From: Stappia taiwanensis
Lineage (GTDB): Bacteria; Pseudomonadota; Alphaproteobacteria; Rhizobiales; Stappiaceae
NCBI RefSeq assembly: GCF_014635285.1
Contig: NZ_BMCR01000005.1
Coordinates: 62,001 to 126,000, forward strand
DNA length: 64,000 bases
Direction of reading: 5' to 3'
Each line of letters starts with the position of its first letter. Positions within the stretch are counted from its first letter, which is position 1. The notes below the pieces were generated by a model that saw only the letters and a list, made by a program, of their open reading frames with translations, did no database searches and was not told the DNA's origin. Positions 35,428 through 44,420 of this stretch are shown in pieces. The position numbers were made by a program, and so were the translations under genes.

Positions 35428-37089
35428 ATGACCGGCTTTTTCGACAAGCACAGGGGAACCCTCGACAAGGCCGTGGCGGCGATCCGGGAACGGGGCTTCT
35501 GGTCGGCCTATCCGGAAATGCCGTCGGGCAAGATCTATGGCGAGACCGCAAAGGCCGATGGCGAGGCAGCCTTCAAGGCGCTGCTCGGCAAGCCGTTCGA
35601 GCTGGACCAGCCCTCCACCGGCGGGCGCGTCGGTCATGAGATCAGCCCCTTCGGCCCCGATCTCGCCATCACCTATCCCGAGGCAACTCCGGACATGCTG
35701 GTGGAGGCCGCCCGCACGGCAATGACCGGCTGGAGCGCGGCCAGCCCCGAGGAGCGGGTCGGCCTCTGCCTGGAGATCCTTGCCCGCATCAACGCCCAGA
35801 GCTTCCTCTTTGCCAATGCGGTGATGCACACCTCCGGCCAGGCCTTCATGATGGCCTTCCAGGCCGGCGGCCCGCACGCCCAGGACCGGGGCCTTGAGGC
35901 CATTGCCTATGCCTATGACGAGATGAGCCGGGTGCCGGGCGCGGTGCGCTGGGAAAAGCCGCAAGGCCCGAAGGACCCGATCGTTCTCGACAAGCGCTTC
36001 CGCATCATTCCGCGCGGACCGGCGCTGGTGATCGGCTGCGCCACCTTCCCGACCTGGAACAGCTATCCGGGCCTGTTCGCCAGCCTCGCCACCGGCAATC
36101 CGGTGATCGTCAAGCCGCATCCCGGCGCGATCCTGCCGCTGGCGCTGACCGTACGGATCGGCCGTGAGGTGCTGCTTGAGGCCGGGTTCGATCCGAACGT
36201 GCTGCTGCTCGCCGCCGACACGGTCGAAGCACCGATCACCAAGGAGCTGGTCACCCATTCCGGCATCGCCATCATCGACTACACCGGCTCGCCCGCCTTC
36301 GGCTCCTGGATCCGGGAAAACGCCAGCGGCCGGCCGGTCTATACCGAGGAGGCCGGGGTCAACTCCATCGTCGTCACCGGCACGGATTCCTTGCGCGGCA
36401 TGGTCGGCAACATCGCCTTTTCCCTGTCGCTCTATTCCGGGCAGATGTGCACCGCGCCGCAGAACATCTACGTGCCGCGCGGCGGCATCGACACCGATGA
36501 GGGCCACAAGTCCTTCGACGAGATCGCCGGCGCGCTGGCCAGTGCCGTCGACAAGCTGCTGTCCGACCCGCAGCGCGCCGCCGGCGTGCTCGGCGCGGTG
36601 CAGAACGAGGCAACCCTGGCCCGTGTCGCCAATGCGCGCGGGCTCGGCAAGGTGCTGCGCGACAGCGGACCGGTGGAGGGCATGGAGGATGCCCGCTCCG
36701 CCACGCCGCTGATCCTGGCCGTCGATGCCGCCGACGAAAGCGCCTATCTGGAGGAGCGCTTCGGCCCGGTGAGCTTCGTCATAGCCACCGATGGGGCGGA
36801 GGACGCGATTACCCGTGCCGCTGCCTCGGCCCGCAACCGGGGCGCCATCACCGCCGCGCTCTATGCCACCGACGAAGCGGTGATCGATCGGGCGGCGGAT
36901 GCCTTCGCCGAGGCCGGTGTCAGCCTCTCGGTCAACCTGACCGGCGGCGTCTTCGTCAACCAGAGCGCGGCCTTTTCCGACTACCACGTGACCGGCGCCA
37001 ATCCGGCGGGCAACGCCTGCCTGTGCGACAGCGCCTTTGTCGCCAATCGCTTCCGGGTGGCCACCGTGCGCCGCCCGGCGGCGGCCTGA
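35428..37089 (+). CDS. paaN: Phenylacetate degradation aldehyde dehydrogenase PaaN
   Basis: 553 residues from ATG 35428 (GGGGAGA upstream); a longer in-frame start at 35401 is less likely. Aldehyde dehydrogenase fold with CATFPTWNSYPGLFASLA, VKPHPGAILPLAL, the catalytic cysteine in SGQMCTAPQNIYVP and FGPVSFVI. The sequence matches the stand-alone PaaN type, which lacks the MaoC-like hydratase domain of PaaZ. Expected to oxidise the semialdehyde formed on ring opening; a separate hydratase would be needed for ring hydrolysis. First gene of the plus-strand unit leading into the ABC importer. Confidence 0.9.
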   Translation: MTGFFDKHRGTLDKAVAAIRERGFWSAYPEMPSGKIYGETAKADGEAAFKALLGKPFELDQPSTGGRVGHEISPFGPDLAITYPEATPDMLVEAARTAMTGWSAASPEERVGLCLEILARINAQSFLFANAVMHTSGQAFMMAFQAGGPHAQDRGLEAIAYAYDEMSRVPGAVRWEKPQGPKDPIVLDKRFRIIPRGPALVIGCATFPTWNSYPGLFASLATGNPVIVKPHPGAILPLALTVRIGREVLLEAGFDPNVLLLAADTVEAPITKELVTHSGIAIIDYTGSPAFGSWIRENASGRPVYTEEAGVNSIVVTGTDSLRGMVGNIAFSLSLYSGQMCTAPQNIYVPRGGIDTDEGHKSFDEIAGALASAVDKLLSDPQRAAGVLGAVQNEATLARVANARGLGKVLRDSGPVEGMEDARSATPLILAVDAADESAYLEERFGPVSFVIATDGAEDAITRAAASARNRGAITAALYATDEAVIDRAADAFAEAGVSLSVNLTGGVFVNQSAAFSDYHVTGANPAGNACLCDSAFVANRFRVATVRRPAAA

Positions 37090-37105
37090 CTCGGAGCCGG
37101 CGGGC

Positions 37106-37165
37106 AAGACTTGCAACGAGACTTACAACGGGACTGGCAACAAAACAGGCAACAAGACTGGGAAA
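37106..37165. repeat. Five degenerate 12-bp tandem units before the binding-protein gene
   Basis: Units: AAGACTTGCAAC, GAGACTTACAAC, GGGACTGGCAAC, AAAACAGGCAAC, AAGACTGGGAAA. They fill the gap between paaN and the ribosome-binding site of the importer gene. On the plus strand the sequence is purine-rich and likely unstructured. Confidence 0.75.
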
Positions 37166-37180
37166 ATGGGAGGAGAAACC

Positions 37181-38335
37181 ATGACGACCCTGATGAAACG
37201 GATGGGACTGGCGGCGCTGGTCGCCGGCGCCGCCGCGATGGCGAGCCCGGCGAGCGCCGCCGACACGATCAAGATCGGCTCTTCGCTGGCGATCACCGGC
37301 CCCGCCTCGTTCCTGGGCGATCCGGAAGCCAAGACGCTGGAGCTTTACGTCAAGAAGATCAACGAGGCCGGCGGCGTCAACGGCAAGCAGCTTGAACTCG
37401 TCGTCTATGACGACGGTGCCAACGCCAACAAGGCCCGGACCTTCGCCACCCGCCTCGTGGAGGACGACGGCATCGTGGCGATGATCGGCGGATCGAGCAC
37501 CGGCGCGACCATGGCGATGATCCCGGTGTTCGAGGACGCGGGCATTCCGTTCATCTCGCTCGCCGGCGCGGTGGTGATCGTCGACCCGGTCAAGCCCTTC
37601 GTGTTCAAGACCCCGCATACCGACAAGATGGCCTGCGAGAAGATCTTCGAGGACATGAAGGCCAAGGGCATTGCCAAGGTCGGCATGATTTCCGGCACCG
37701 GCGGCTTCGGCAAGTCCATGCACGGTCAGTGCCTTGGCGTTGCCGGCAACTACGGCATCGAGATCGTCGCCGACGAGACCTATGGTCCGAAGGATTCGGA
37801 CATGACGCCGCAGCTCACCAACATCAAGAGCGCGCCGGGCCTGCAGGCGGTGGTCAACCCGGGCTTCGGCCAGGGGCCGGCCATCGTCACCCGCAACTTC
37901 AAGCAGCTCGGCTTTGACGTGCCGCTCTACCAGAGCCATGGCGTGGCCTCGAAGTCCTTCATCGAGCTGGCCGGCGATGCGGCCGAGGGGGTGCGTCTGC
38001 CCGCCTCCGCCCTGCTGGTTGCCGAAAAGCTGCCGGACAGCGACCCGCAGAAGGCGGTCGTGACCGGCTACAAGGCGGCCTATGAGGAAGCCACCGGCCA
38101 GCCGGTCTCCACCTTCGGCGGCCATGCCTATGACGGGCTGATGATGCTGGTGGAAGCGATGCAGCGCGCCGGCTCGGAGGATCCTCAGGCGATCCGTGAT
38201 GAGCTGGAGAAGACCAGCGGCTTCATGGGCACCGCCGGCGTGGTCAACATGTCGCCGAGCGACCATCTCGGTCTCGACCTCACCGCCTTCCGGATGCTGG
38301 AAATCCGCGACGGCGACTGGGTCCTGGCCGACTAA
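37181..38335 (+). CDS. Branched-chain-type (Liv) ABC binding protein, candidate phenylacetate binder
   Basis: 384 residues from ATG 37181 behind GGGAGGAG. Signal peptide cleaved near ASA-AD at residue ~26. Mature protein of the periplasmic-binding type I class: IKIGSSLAITGPASFLG, GVNGKQLELVVYDDG, AMIGGSSTGATMAMIPV and FGGHAYDGLMMLVEAM. Co-oriented directly after paaN and controlled by the same operator, so an aromatic acid such as phenylacetate is a better guess than leucine (inference). A structured 143-bp gap follows it. Confidence 0.88.
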   Translation: MTTLMKRMGLAALVAGAAAMASPASAADTIKIGSSLAITGPASFLGDPEAKTLELYVKKINEAGGVNGKQLELVVYDDGANANKARTFATRLVEDDGIVAMIGGSSTGATMAMIPVFEDAGIPFISLAGAVVIVDPVKPFVFKTPHTDKMACEKIFEDMKAKGIAKVGMISGTGGFGKSMHGQCLGVAGNYGIEIVADETYGPKDSDMTPQLTNIKSAPGLQAVVNPGFGQGPAIVTRNFKQLGFDVPLYQSHGVASKSFIELAGDAAEGVRLPASALLVAEKLPDSDPQKAVVTGYKAAYEEATGQPVSTFGGHAYDGLMMLVEAMQRAGSEDPQAIRDELEKTSGFMGTAGVVNMSPSDHLGLDLTAFRMLEIRDGDWVLAD

Positions 38336-38406
38336 GCTCCCGGGGCTTCCTCCGCGCATTGCCGACGCCGTCCGGAGCTGATCCGGGCGGCGCCGGGTGC
38401 GGGAGC
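38336..38406 (+). other. Structured gap after the binding-protein gene
   Basis: Arms GCTCCCG (38336-38342) and CGGGAGC (38400-38406) bracket a GC-rich segment with further short complementary runs, immediately after the stop. Probably an mRNA-stabilising or attenuating fold before the permease gene; no T run. Confidence 0.4.
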
Positions 38407-38478
38407 CGCCCTCCTGGATGGTCCCTTTCGCGGCACCGGCGCGCTATCGCCGCCGCCGCATGATCGGCGAAGAAACCC

Positions 38479-39351
38479 ATGCCCGATTTTCTGCAGTTTT
38501 GTGTCTCCGGCCTGACCGTCGGCGCGGTCTACGCGCTGGTCGCGCTCGGCTTCACCATCATCTACAACGCCTCGGACGTGGTGAATTTCGCCCAAGGCGA
38601 GTTCGTCATGATCGGCGGCATGACCACGGTGTTCATCACCGCCGCCGGCGTGCCGCTGCACTTCGCCATTCCAGCGGCGATCCTCGCCGCCATGGTGATC
38701 GGCCTGTTGCTGCACCGGCTGGCCATCGAGCCGGCGCGCGGCGCCTCCGCCGTCACCTTGATCATCATCACCATCGGCGCCTCGATCTTCCTGCGCGGCG
38801 GTGCCCAGATCGTCTTCGACAAGCAGTTCCATTCGCTGCCCGCCTTCTCCGGTGACACGCCGGTGATGATCGGCGGCGCGGCGGTGCTGCCGCAAAGCTT
38901 CTGGGTGCTGGGCGGCGCGGCGGTGATCGTCGCCCTGTTGTGGTTCTTCTTCAACCGCACTCTCCTCGGCAAGGCGGTGCTGGCCACCGCCGCCAACCGG
39001 CTGGCGGCCCGGCTGGTCGGCATCAACACCTCCTTCGTCGTCGGCTTTTCCTTCGTGCTCTCGGCGGCCATCGGCGCCATTGCCGGCATTCTCGTCGCGC
39101 CGATCACCCTGACCAGCTACGACATCGGCGCCCTGCTGGCGCTCAAGGGCTTCGCTGCGGCGATGCTCGGCGGCATGGGCAACCCGCTCGGCGCCATCGT
39201 CGGCGGTCTTGCCGTCGGCCTGCTGGAAGCGCTCGGCGCCGGCTACATCTCCTCCACCTACAAGGATGCAATCGCCTTCATCGTCATTCTCGCGGTGCTG
39301 TTCGTCCTGCCCGGCGGCTTCTTCGGCCGCGCCAGCACGGAGCGGGTCTGA
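38479..39351 (+). CDS. Liv-type ABC permease (LivH-like)
   Basis: 290 residues with about eight hydrophobic spans. LivH motifs: FCVSGLTVGAVYALVALGF, YNASDVVNFAQGEFVMIGG and the cytoplasmic FAAAMLGGMGNPLGAIVGG coupling loop. Second gene of the importer; the stop lies 2 nt before the next start. Confidence 0.92.
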   Translation: MPDFLQFCVSGLTVGAVYALVALGFTIIYNASDVVNFAQGEFVMIGGMTTVFITAAGVPLHFAIPAAILAAMVIGLLLHRLAIEPARGASAVTLIIITIGASIFLRGGAQIVFDKQFHSLPAFSGDTPVMIGGAAVLPQSFWVLGGAAVIVALLWFFFNRTLLGKAVLATAANRLAARLVGINTSFVVGFSFVLSAAIGAIAGILVAPITLTSYDIGALLALKGFAAAMLGGMGNPLGAIVGGLAVGLLEALGAGYISSTYKDAIAFIVILAVLFVLPGGFFGRASTERV

Positions 39352-39353
39352 CC

Positions 39354-40298
39354 ATGCGCGCGCTTCTTGCCCACCGTCTCGCCGCGCCGGTCGCCATCGC
39401 GCTGATCGTCGTCGCCCTCGCCTTCGTCCTGCCCTCCAACTTCTACCTGCGGGTCGCCGCGCTGGTGTGGATCTCCGCCCTGGCGGTGATCGGTCTCAAC
39501 CTTTTGATGGGCTTCGCCGGCCAGGTCAGCCTCGGCCATGCCGGGTTCTTCGGTCTCGGCGCCTATGCGGTCGCCGTGCTGCCGGCGCAGTTTTCGCTGC
39601 ATCCTCTGCTGGCGCTCTTGGCCGGGGCGCTGGTTTGCGGCCTGATCGCCTTTGTCGTCGGCCGGCCGATCCTGCGCCTCAAGGGCCATTACCTCGCGGT
39701 CGCCACCCTCGGTTTCGGCATCCTGATCGCCATGGCGATTGCCAATGAAAGCTGGCTCACCGGCGGCCCCGACGGCATGCCGGTGTCGCGCCTGACCCTG
39801 TTCGGCTGGCGCGTGCGCGGGGCAAGCACCTGGTACTGGATCACCGGCGCGCTGCTGGTGCTCGGCGCCTGGCTGGCAGTCAATCTGGTGGCCAGCCCGA
39901 CCGGGCGGGCGCTGCGGGCACTGCACGATTCCGAAGTGGCGGCCCGGGTCGCCGGCGTCGACGTCGCCCATTACAAGCTGATCGTCTTCGTCATTTCCGC
40001 CGTCTACGCCTCGGTCGCCGGCTCGGCGCTGGCGCTGGTCAACGGCTTCGTCACCCCGGACAGTGCCAATTTCATCCACTCCATCGAGCTGGTGACCATG
40101 GTGGTGCTCGGCGGCATGGGCTCGGTGTTCGGCTCGCTGGTTGGCGCGGCGATCCTCGTCGTGCTGCCGCAGGTGCTCACCACCTTCCACGACTATGAAC
40201 ACCTGCTGCTCGGCCTGATGATGATGGTCATCATGATCGTGCTGCGCAGCGGCATCGTGCCCAGCCTTGCCGCCCTGATCCGGAGGACCCGGCCATGA
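39354..40298 (+). CDS. Liv-type ABC permease (LivM-like)
   Basis: 314 residues from ATG 39354. LivM motifs: GLNLLMGFAGQVSLGHAGFF, LRLKGHYLAVATLGFG, LHDSEVAARVAGVDVAHYKL and VVLGGMGSVFGSLVGA. It forms the transmembrane pair with the preceding permease and overlaps the next gene by 4 nt. Confidence 0.92.
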   Translation: MRALLAHRLAAPVAIALIVVALAFVLPSNFYLRVAALVWISALAVIGLNLLMGFAGQVSLGHAGFFGLGAYAVAVLPAQFSLHPLLALLAGALVCGLIAFVVGRPILRLKGHYLAVATLGFGILIAMAIANESWLTGGPDGMPVSRLTLFGWRVRGASTWYWITGALLVLGAWLAVNLVASPTGRALRALHDSEVAARVAGVDVAHYKLIVFVISAVYASVAGSALALVNGFVTPDSANFIHSIELVTMVVLGGMGSVFGSLVGAAILVVLPQVLTTFHDYEHLLLGLMMMVIMIVLRSGIVPSLAALIRRTRP

Positions 40299-41083
40299 GC
40301 ATTCTCAAGGTCGAGGAGATCGGCATTGCCTTCGGCGGCGTCAAGGCGGTCGACAATGTCTCCTTTTCGGTCGAGGCCGGCACGGTGTTCTCGATCATCG
40401 GCCCGAACGGTGCCGGCAAGACCACCCTGTTCAACCTCGTCTCCGGCGTCTACCGCCCTCGGCGGGGCCGGGTGATCCTGCAAGGCGAGGACGTCACCGG
40501 CCTGGAGCCGAACCGGCTCGCCCGCTGCGGCCTGTCGCGCACCTTCCAGAACCTGCAGGTGTTCTTCCGCATGACTGCGCTGGAAAACGTCATGGTCGGC
40601 CGCCACCTGAAGGAACGGCGCGGGCTGCTGGCACATCTTCTGGCGCTGCCCTCCACCGCCCGGCAGAACCGGGAAAGCGCGGAGATCGCCCGGCAGTTAC
40701 TGGAGCGTGTCGGGCTCGCCGAGTATGCAGAGACCCCGGCCAGCGCCATGCCCTATGGCGCGCTGAAACGGCTGGAGATCGCCCGCGCCCTGGCCGCCGA
40801 GCCGCAGGTGCTGCTGCTCGATGAGCCGGCCGCCGGCTGCAACCCGGTGGAGACGGAAGAGATCGAAACCCTGATCCGCAGGATTGCCGATGAAGGCATG
40901 ACGGTGGTGCTGGTGGAACATGACATGAAGCTGGTGATGCGGATTTCCGACCGGGTGCATGTGCTCGAACAGGGCCAGACCCTGACGGAAGGACGCGCGG
41001 ACGAGGTTCGCGCCAACCCCAAGGTGATCGAGGCCTATCTCGGCACCCATGGCACCCGGGAGGCCTCCCTTGCGCTCGGATGA
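40295..41083 (+). CDS. Liv-type ABC ATPase (LivG-like)
   Basis: 262 residues. Walker A GPNGAGKTTLF, LivG-type RTFQNLQVFFRMTALENVMVG, a signature region reading YGALKRLEIARAL in place of canonical LSGGQ, Walker B VLLLDEPAAGCNPVE and H-loop VLVEHDMKLV. It energises the importer with the following ATPase. Confidence 0.92.
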   Translation: MSILKVEEIGIAFGGVKAVDNVSFSVEAGTVFSIIGPNGAGKTTLFNLVSGVYRPRRGRVILQGEDVTGLEPNRLARCGLSRTFQNLQVFFRMTALENVMVGRHLKERRGLLAHLLALPSTARQNRESAEIARQLLERVGLAEYAETPASAMPYGALKRLEIARALAAEPQVLLLDEPAAGCNPVETEEIETLIRRIADEGMTVVLVEHDMKLVMRISDRVHVLEQGQTLTEGRADEVRANPKVIEAYLGTHGTREASLALG

Positions 41084-41792
41084 TCCCCTTTTGAAAATCG
41101 AGGGGCTGCGCTCTGGCTATGGCCGGATCGAAGCCCTGCACGGGGTCTCGCTGGAGGTGCGCCCCGGCGAGGTGGTGGCGCTGGTCGGCGGCAATGGCGC
41201 CGGCAAGACCACCTTGCTGCGCGCCATCTCCGGCGTGCAGCCGGTCACCGCCGGCGGGGTCCGGTTCTCCGGCACGGATCTCACCCGCGCCAGCGCCCAT
41301 GCCCGGGTCAAGGCCGGCATCGCCCAGGTGCCGGAGGGGCGGCAGATCTTCTCGCCGCTGTCGATCGAGGACAATCTGCGGCTCGGTGCCTACCTGCGCA
41401 AGGATGCGGAAATCGCCGCCGATCTTGAGCGGGTCTACGACCTGTTCCCGGTGCTGAAGGAGCGGCGCAGGAACCCGGCCGGCGGCCTCTCCGGCGGCCA
41501 GCAACAGATGCTGGCCATCGGCCGGGCCATGATGAGCCGGCCGAAGCTCCTGTTGCTCGACGAGCCCTCCATGGGGCTGGCGCCGGTGCTGGTCGATCAG
41601 GTGTTCGCCATCATCGCCCGCCTGCGCGAGGAAGAGGCGGTGACGGTGTTCCTGGTGGAACAGAACGCCTTTGCCGCCCTGTCGATTGCCGACCGGGGCT
41701 ATGTCATCGAGACCGGTGAGATCGCCATGACCGGCAGCGGCCGTGAGCTCCTCACCGATGAGCGGGTACGCGAGGCCTATCTCGGGGTCTGA
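41049..41792 (+). CDS. Liv-type ABC ATPase (LivF-like)
   Basis: 247 residues if the ATG at 41049 is used, giving a 35-nt overlap with the previous gene; a TTG at 41070 would shorten it by seven residues. Walker A GGNGAGKTTLL, VPEGRQIFSPLSIEDNL, signature LSGGQQQMLAIGRAM, Walker B LLLLDEPSMGLAP and VEQNAFAAL are all LivF-like. Last gene of the paaN-importer unit. Confidence 0.92.
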   Translation: MAPGRPPLRSDDPLLKIEGLRSGYGRIEALHGVSLEVRPGEVVALVGGNGAGKTTLLRAISGVQPVTAGGVRFSGTDLTRASAHARVKAGIAQVPEGRQIFSPLSIEDNLRLGAYLRKDAEIAADLERVYDLFPVLKERRRNPAGGLSGGQQQMLAIGRAMMSRPKLLLLDEPSMGLAPVLVDQVFAIIARLREEEAVTVFLVEQNAFAALSIADRGYVIETGEIAMTGSGRELLTDERVREAYLGV

Positions 41793-41899
41793 ATCACCTT
41801 ACGAACAAACCGGTCGAAGCCATTGATGCGACTCCGGTTCCGGTCACGCGTGCACCGAAGAATGAACAGCTCCGGCGGAGGATAAGCCGACAGGCGGTG

Positions 41900-41933
41900 C
41901 CTCCCGGGTCGCGCTGACGCTCCGTCCGGGAGG
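41900..41933. terminator. Hairpin between convergent importer and paaE genes
   Basis: Perfect 8-bp stem CCTCCCGG (41900-41907) with CCGGGAGG (41926-41933), 18-nt loop, about midway in a 206-bp convergent gap. There is no T run on either strand, so it may be a Rho-dependent or decay-blocking structure rather than an intrinsic terminator. Confidence 0.4.
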
Positions 41934-41998
41934 ACGCCCCCTGCAGAGGAACAGGTGTGGGGCAAGGGTGCCCGGTTTGGAAACGCCCGCCCCTCGCC

Positions 41999-43078
41999 TT
42001 ACATGGCGTCGTAGTCGAGCACCACCTTGTCGGTGACCGGGCGCGACTGGCAGGTCAGCACGAAACCGGCCTCCACCTCCCAGGGCTCCAGCGAATAGTT
42101 CACCGCCATGTCCACCTCGCCGGTGACGACCTTGGCCCGGCAGGTGCAGCACATGCCGCCCTTGCAGGAAAACGGCGCCTCCACCCCAGCGCGGATCGCC
42201 GCATCGACGATGGTCTCGCCGGCGGCCACCGGCACGCTGACCCGCGCCCCGTCGATCACCAGTTCGGCGCTGGCCGCATGGTCGATATCCGCATCCGCGT
42301 GAGCGGGCTTGGGGGCATGGGCCGGCGACCCGTCGGCGGGGGTGAAGAACTCCCGGTGAATGCGGGCCGGATCGACCCCGAGCCCGGCAAGCACCGCGCC
42401 GGCGGTCTCGATCATCTCGCCCGGGCCGCACAGGAACACCCCATCGGCCTCCACCGCCGGAACCACGTGGGTCAGCAGCGGCGTGAGCTTGTCCGCATCG
42501 AGCCGGCCGGACAACATCTCCACATCCTGGGTCTCGCGCGACAGCACATGGAAGATGCCAAAACGGCCCGGGAACAGGTCCTTCAGATCCTCGATTTCCT
42601 CTTTGAAGATAATGCTTTGCGCCGTCTTGTTGCCATAGAGCAGGAAAAACTCGCTCTCCGGCTCGCGGGCCAGCACCGTGCGGATCATCCCGAGCACCGG
42701 GGTGATGCCGGAGCCGGCGGCAATCGCCACCAGCATGCGCCCGCCGCCCTCATACGCCGGCAGCAGGAAGCGGCCCGACGGGGTCATCACGTCGATCTCG
42801 TCGCCCGCGCGGATGTTCTCGTTGGCATAGGCGGAAAACGCGCCGCCCTCCACCTTCTTCACCGCAACCCGCAACTCGCCATCATCCTCGCCCGCACAGA
42901 TCGAATAGGAGCGGCGCACGTCGGCCCCATCGATGGTGGCGCGCAGGGTCAGATACTGGCCGGCGGAAAAGCGGTAGCTTTCGCGCAAACTCTCCGGCAC
43001 CTCGAACGAAATCGAGACGGCATCGGCGGTCTCCCGCTTCACTTCCCTGACCTTCAACGCATGAAATCGCGGCGACAT
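41999..43078 (-). CDS. paaE: Phenylacetyl-CoA 1,2-epoxidase reductase subunit
   Basis: 359 residues from ATG 43078. FAD-binding ferredoxin-reductase domain (RRSYSICAG flavin motif), NAD-binding domain (AIAAGSGITPVLGMI; FLLYGNKTAQSIIF; VFLCGPGEMI) and a C-terminal plant-type [2Fe-2S] ferredoxin domain with CKGGMCCTC and a distal LTCQSRP cysteine. Passes electrons from NADPH to the diiron PaaA. Last gene of paaABCDE. Confidence 0.95.
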   Translation of the reverse strand: MSPRFHALKVREVKRETADAVSISFEVPESLRESYRFSAGQYLTLRATIDGADVRRSYSICAGEDDGELRVAVKKVEGGAFSAYANENIRAGDEIDVMTPSGRFLLPAYEGGGRMLVAIAAGSGITPVLGMIRTVLAREPESEFFLLYGNKTAQSIIFKEEIEDLKDLFPGRFGIFHVLSRETQDVEMLSGRLDADKLTPLLTHVVPAVEADGVFLCGPGEMIETAGAVLAGLGVDPARIHREFFTPADGSPAHAPKPAHADADIDHAASAELVIDGARVSVPVAAGETIVDAAIRAGVEAPFSCKGGMCCTCRAKVVTGEVDMAVNYSLEPWEVEAGFVLTCQSRPVTDKVVLDYDAM

Positions 43079-43126
43079 GCTGAGGCTCCTCCCTCGGTCG
43101 GCGGACACGGGCGGTCCGGGCCGATA

Positions 43127-43654
43127 TCAGTGACACTTGAAATAATCGAACGGTTCGGCGCAGGCGCGGCAGCGCCACAGCGCCTTGCAGGCGGTCGAGC
43201 CGAATTCGGAGACCTTCTCCGTCTCCAGCGAACCGCAGCGCGGACAGGCGACCTGATCGTCGCCGAACAGCGCCCGGCGCGAGGCCTTGCCCGCCGGTGG
43301 GGCGATGCCATAGGCCCTCAGCTTCTCGCGCGCCTCCGCGCTCAGCCAGTCGGTGGTCCAGGCCGGCGACAGCACCGTATTGATGCGCACAGAGGAGAAC
43401 CCGGCCGCCAAGAGCGCCGTCTCGATGTCCATGGTGAACACCGCCATCGCCGGACAGCCGGTGTAGGTCGGGGTGATGTCGACCTCGACAACGCCGCCTT
43501 CCTGCACTCGCACATCGCGCAGGACGCCAAGGTCGGCGATGGTCAGCACCGGCACCTCCGGATCGGGTACCCGGCCGGCCACCTCCAGCGCCCGCCGCCG
43601 CTGCTCCCCCAGCGGCAGCGCCTGCACCGTGTCGGTATCCCCTGCCGCGCTCAT
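43127..43654 (-). CDS. paaD: Phenylacetyl-CoA epoxidase assembly protein
   Basis: 175 residues. N-terminal MIP18/DUF59 domain (VPDPEVPVLTIADLGVLRDV, ITPTYTGCPAM) and a C-terminal zinc-ribbon-like domain with CPRCGS and CRAC pairs, ending YFKCH. Needed for maturation of the epoxidase, probably for iron-sulfur or metal insertion. 4-nt gap to paaC, 48-nt gap to paaE. Confidence 0.94.
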   Translation of the reverse strand: MSAAGDTDTVQALPLGEQRRRALEVAGRVPDPEVPVLTIADLGVLRDVRVQEGGVVEVDITPTYTGCPAMAVFTMDIETALLAAGFSSVRINTVLSPAWTTDWLSAEAREKLRAYGIAPPAGKASRRALFGDDQVACPRCGSLETEKVSEFGSTACKALWRCRACAEPFDYFKCH

Positions 43655-43658
43655 GCTC

Positions 43659-44411
43659 TCACCACGTATGCCCGGGATAGGCCCGCTGCATGTATTGCAT
43701 CTCCGACAAAAGGTGGCCGAAGCTCTCCGAATGGCGCCCGTCGCGGCCGCCGGTCTGCATCCAGCCTTGTGCCGGCAGGGTCAACGTCGCTTCCTCCAGC
43801 ACCCGGCTGAGGGTCGCAAGCCAGCCCGCGCGCAAGCCCTGCGGATCGACCGCAATGCCGGCCGCCACCAGCTCCGAAACCGTGTCATCCGCCTCAAACA
43901 GCTCGCCGGTATAGGGCCACAGAAGGTCGATCGCCTCCTGCATCCGCCGGTGGCTTTCCGCCGTGCCATCACCGAGCCGGATCGTCCATTCGCTGGCATG
44001 GCGCAGGTGATAGGCCGCCTCCTTTTCCGCCTTGGCGGCAATCGCCGACAGGGTCGCGTCGCTGGAGCCGGTCAGCTTCTCCCAGAAGGGCAGCATGAAG
44101 GCGGAGAAGAACAACTGGCGGGCGATGGTCTGGGCGAAATCGCCATTGGGCTGTTCCACCAGCAGGCAGTTGCGGAAGGCCCGCTCGACCCGCAGGAAGC
44201 AGAGCTGATCCTCGTCCCGGCCCTTGCCTTCCACCTCGGCGGCGTAGCTGTAGAGCGCCCGCGCCTGGCCCACATGGTCGAGCGCCACATTGGCAAGGCC
44301 GATATCCTCCTCCAGCGTCGGCGCGTGGCCGCACCACTCGCCAAGGCGCTGGCCGAGGATCGCCGCGTCATCGGCGAGCCGCAGCACATAGGTGAAAAGC
44401 GCATCCGTCAT
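43659..44411 (-). CDS. paaC: Phenylacetyl-CoA epoxidase structural subunit
   Basis: 250-residue all-helical ferritin-like protein (LADDAAILGQRLGEWCGHAP, FFSAFMLPFWEKL, KEAAYHLRHASEWTIRLGDG). Known role: non-catalytic partner that forms the core complex with PaaA. 9-nt gap from paaB. Confidence 0.94.
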   Translation of the reverse strand: MTDALFTYVLRLADDAAILGQRLGEWCGHAPTLEEDIGLANVALDHVGQARALYSYAAEVEGKGRDEDQLCFLRVERAFRNCLLVEQPNGDFAQTIARQLFFSAFMLPFWEKLTGSSDATLSAIAAKAEKEAAYHLRHASEWTIRLGDGTAESHRRMQEAIDLLWPYTGELFEADDTVSELVAAGIAVDPQGLRAGWLATLSRVLEEATLTLPAQGWMQTGGRDGRHSESFGHLLSEMQYMQRAYPGHTW

Positions 44412-44420
44412 GGCCCGTCC

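Noticed and set aside
35338-37116. Open frame of about 590 codons on the minus strand opposite paaN
   Set aside because: Antisense to a recognised aldehyde dehydrogenase; no motifs of its own.
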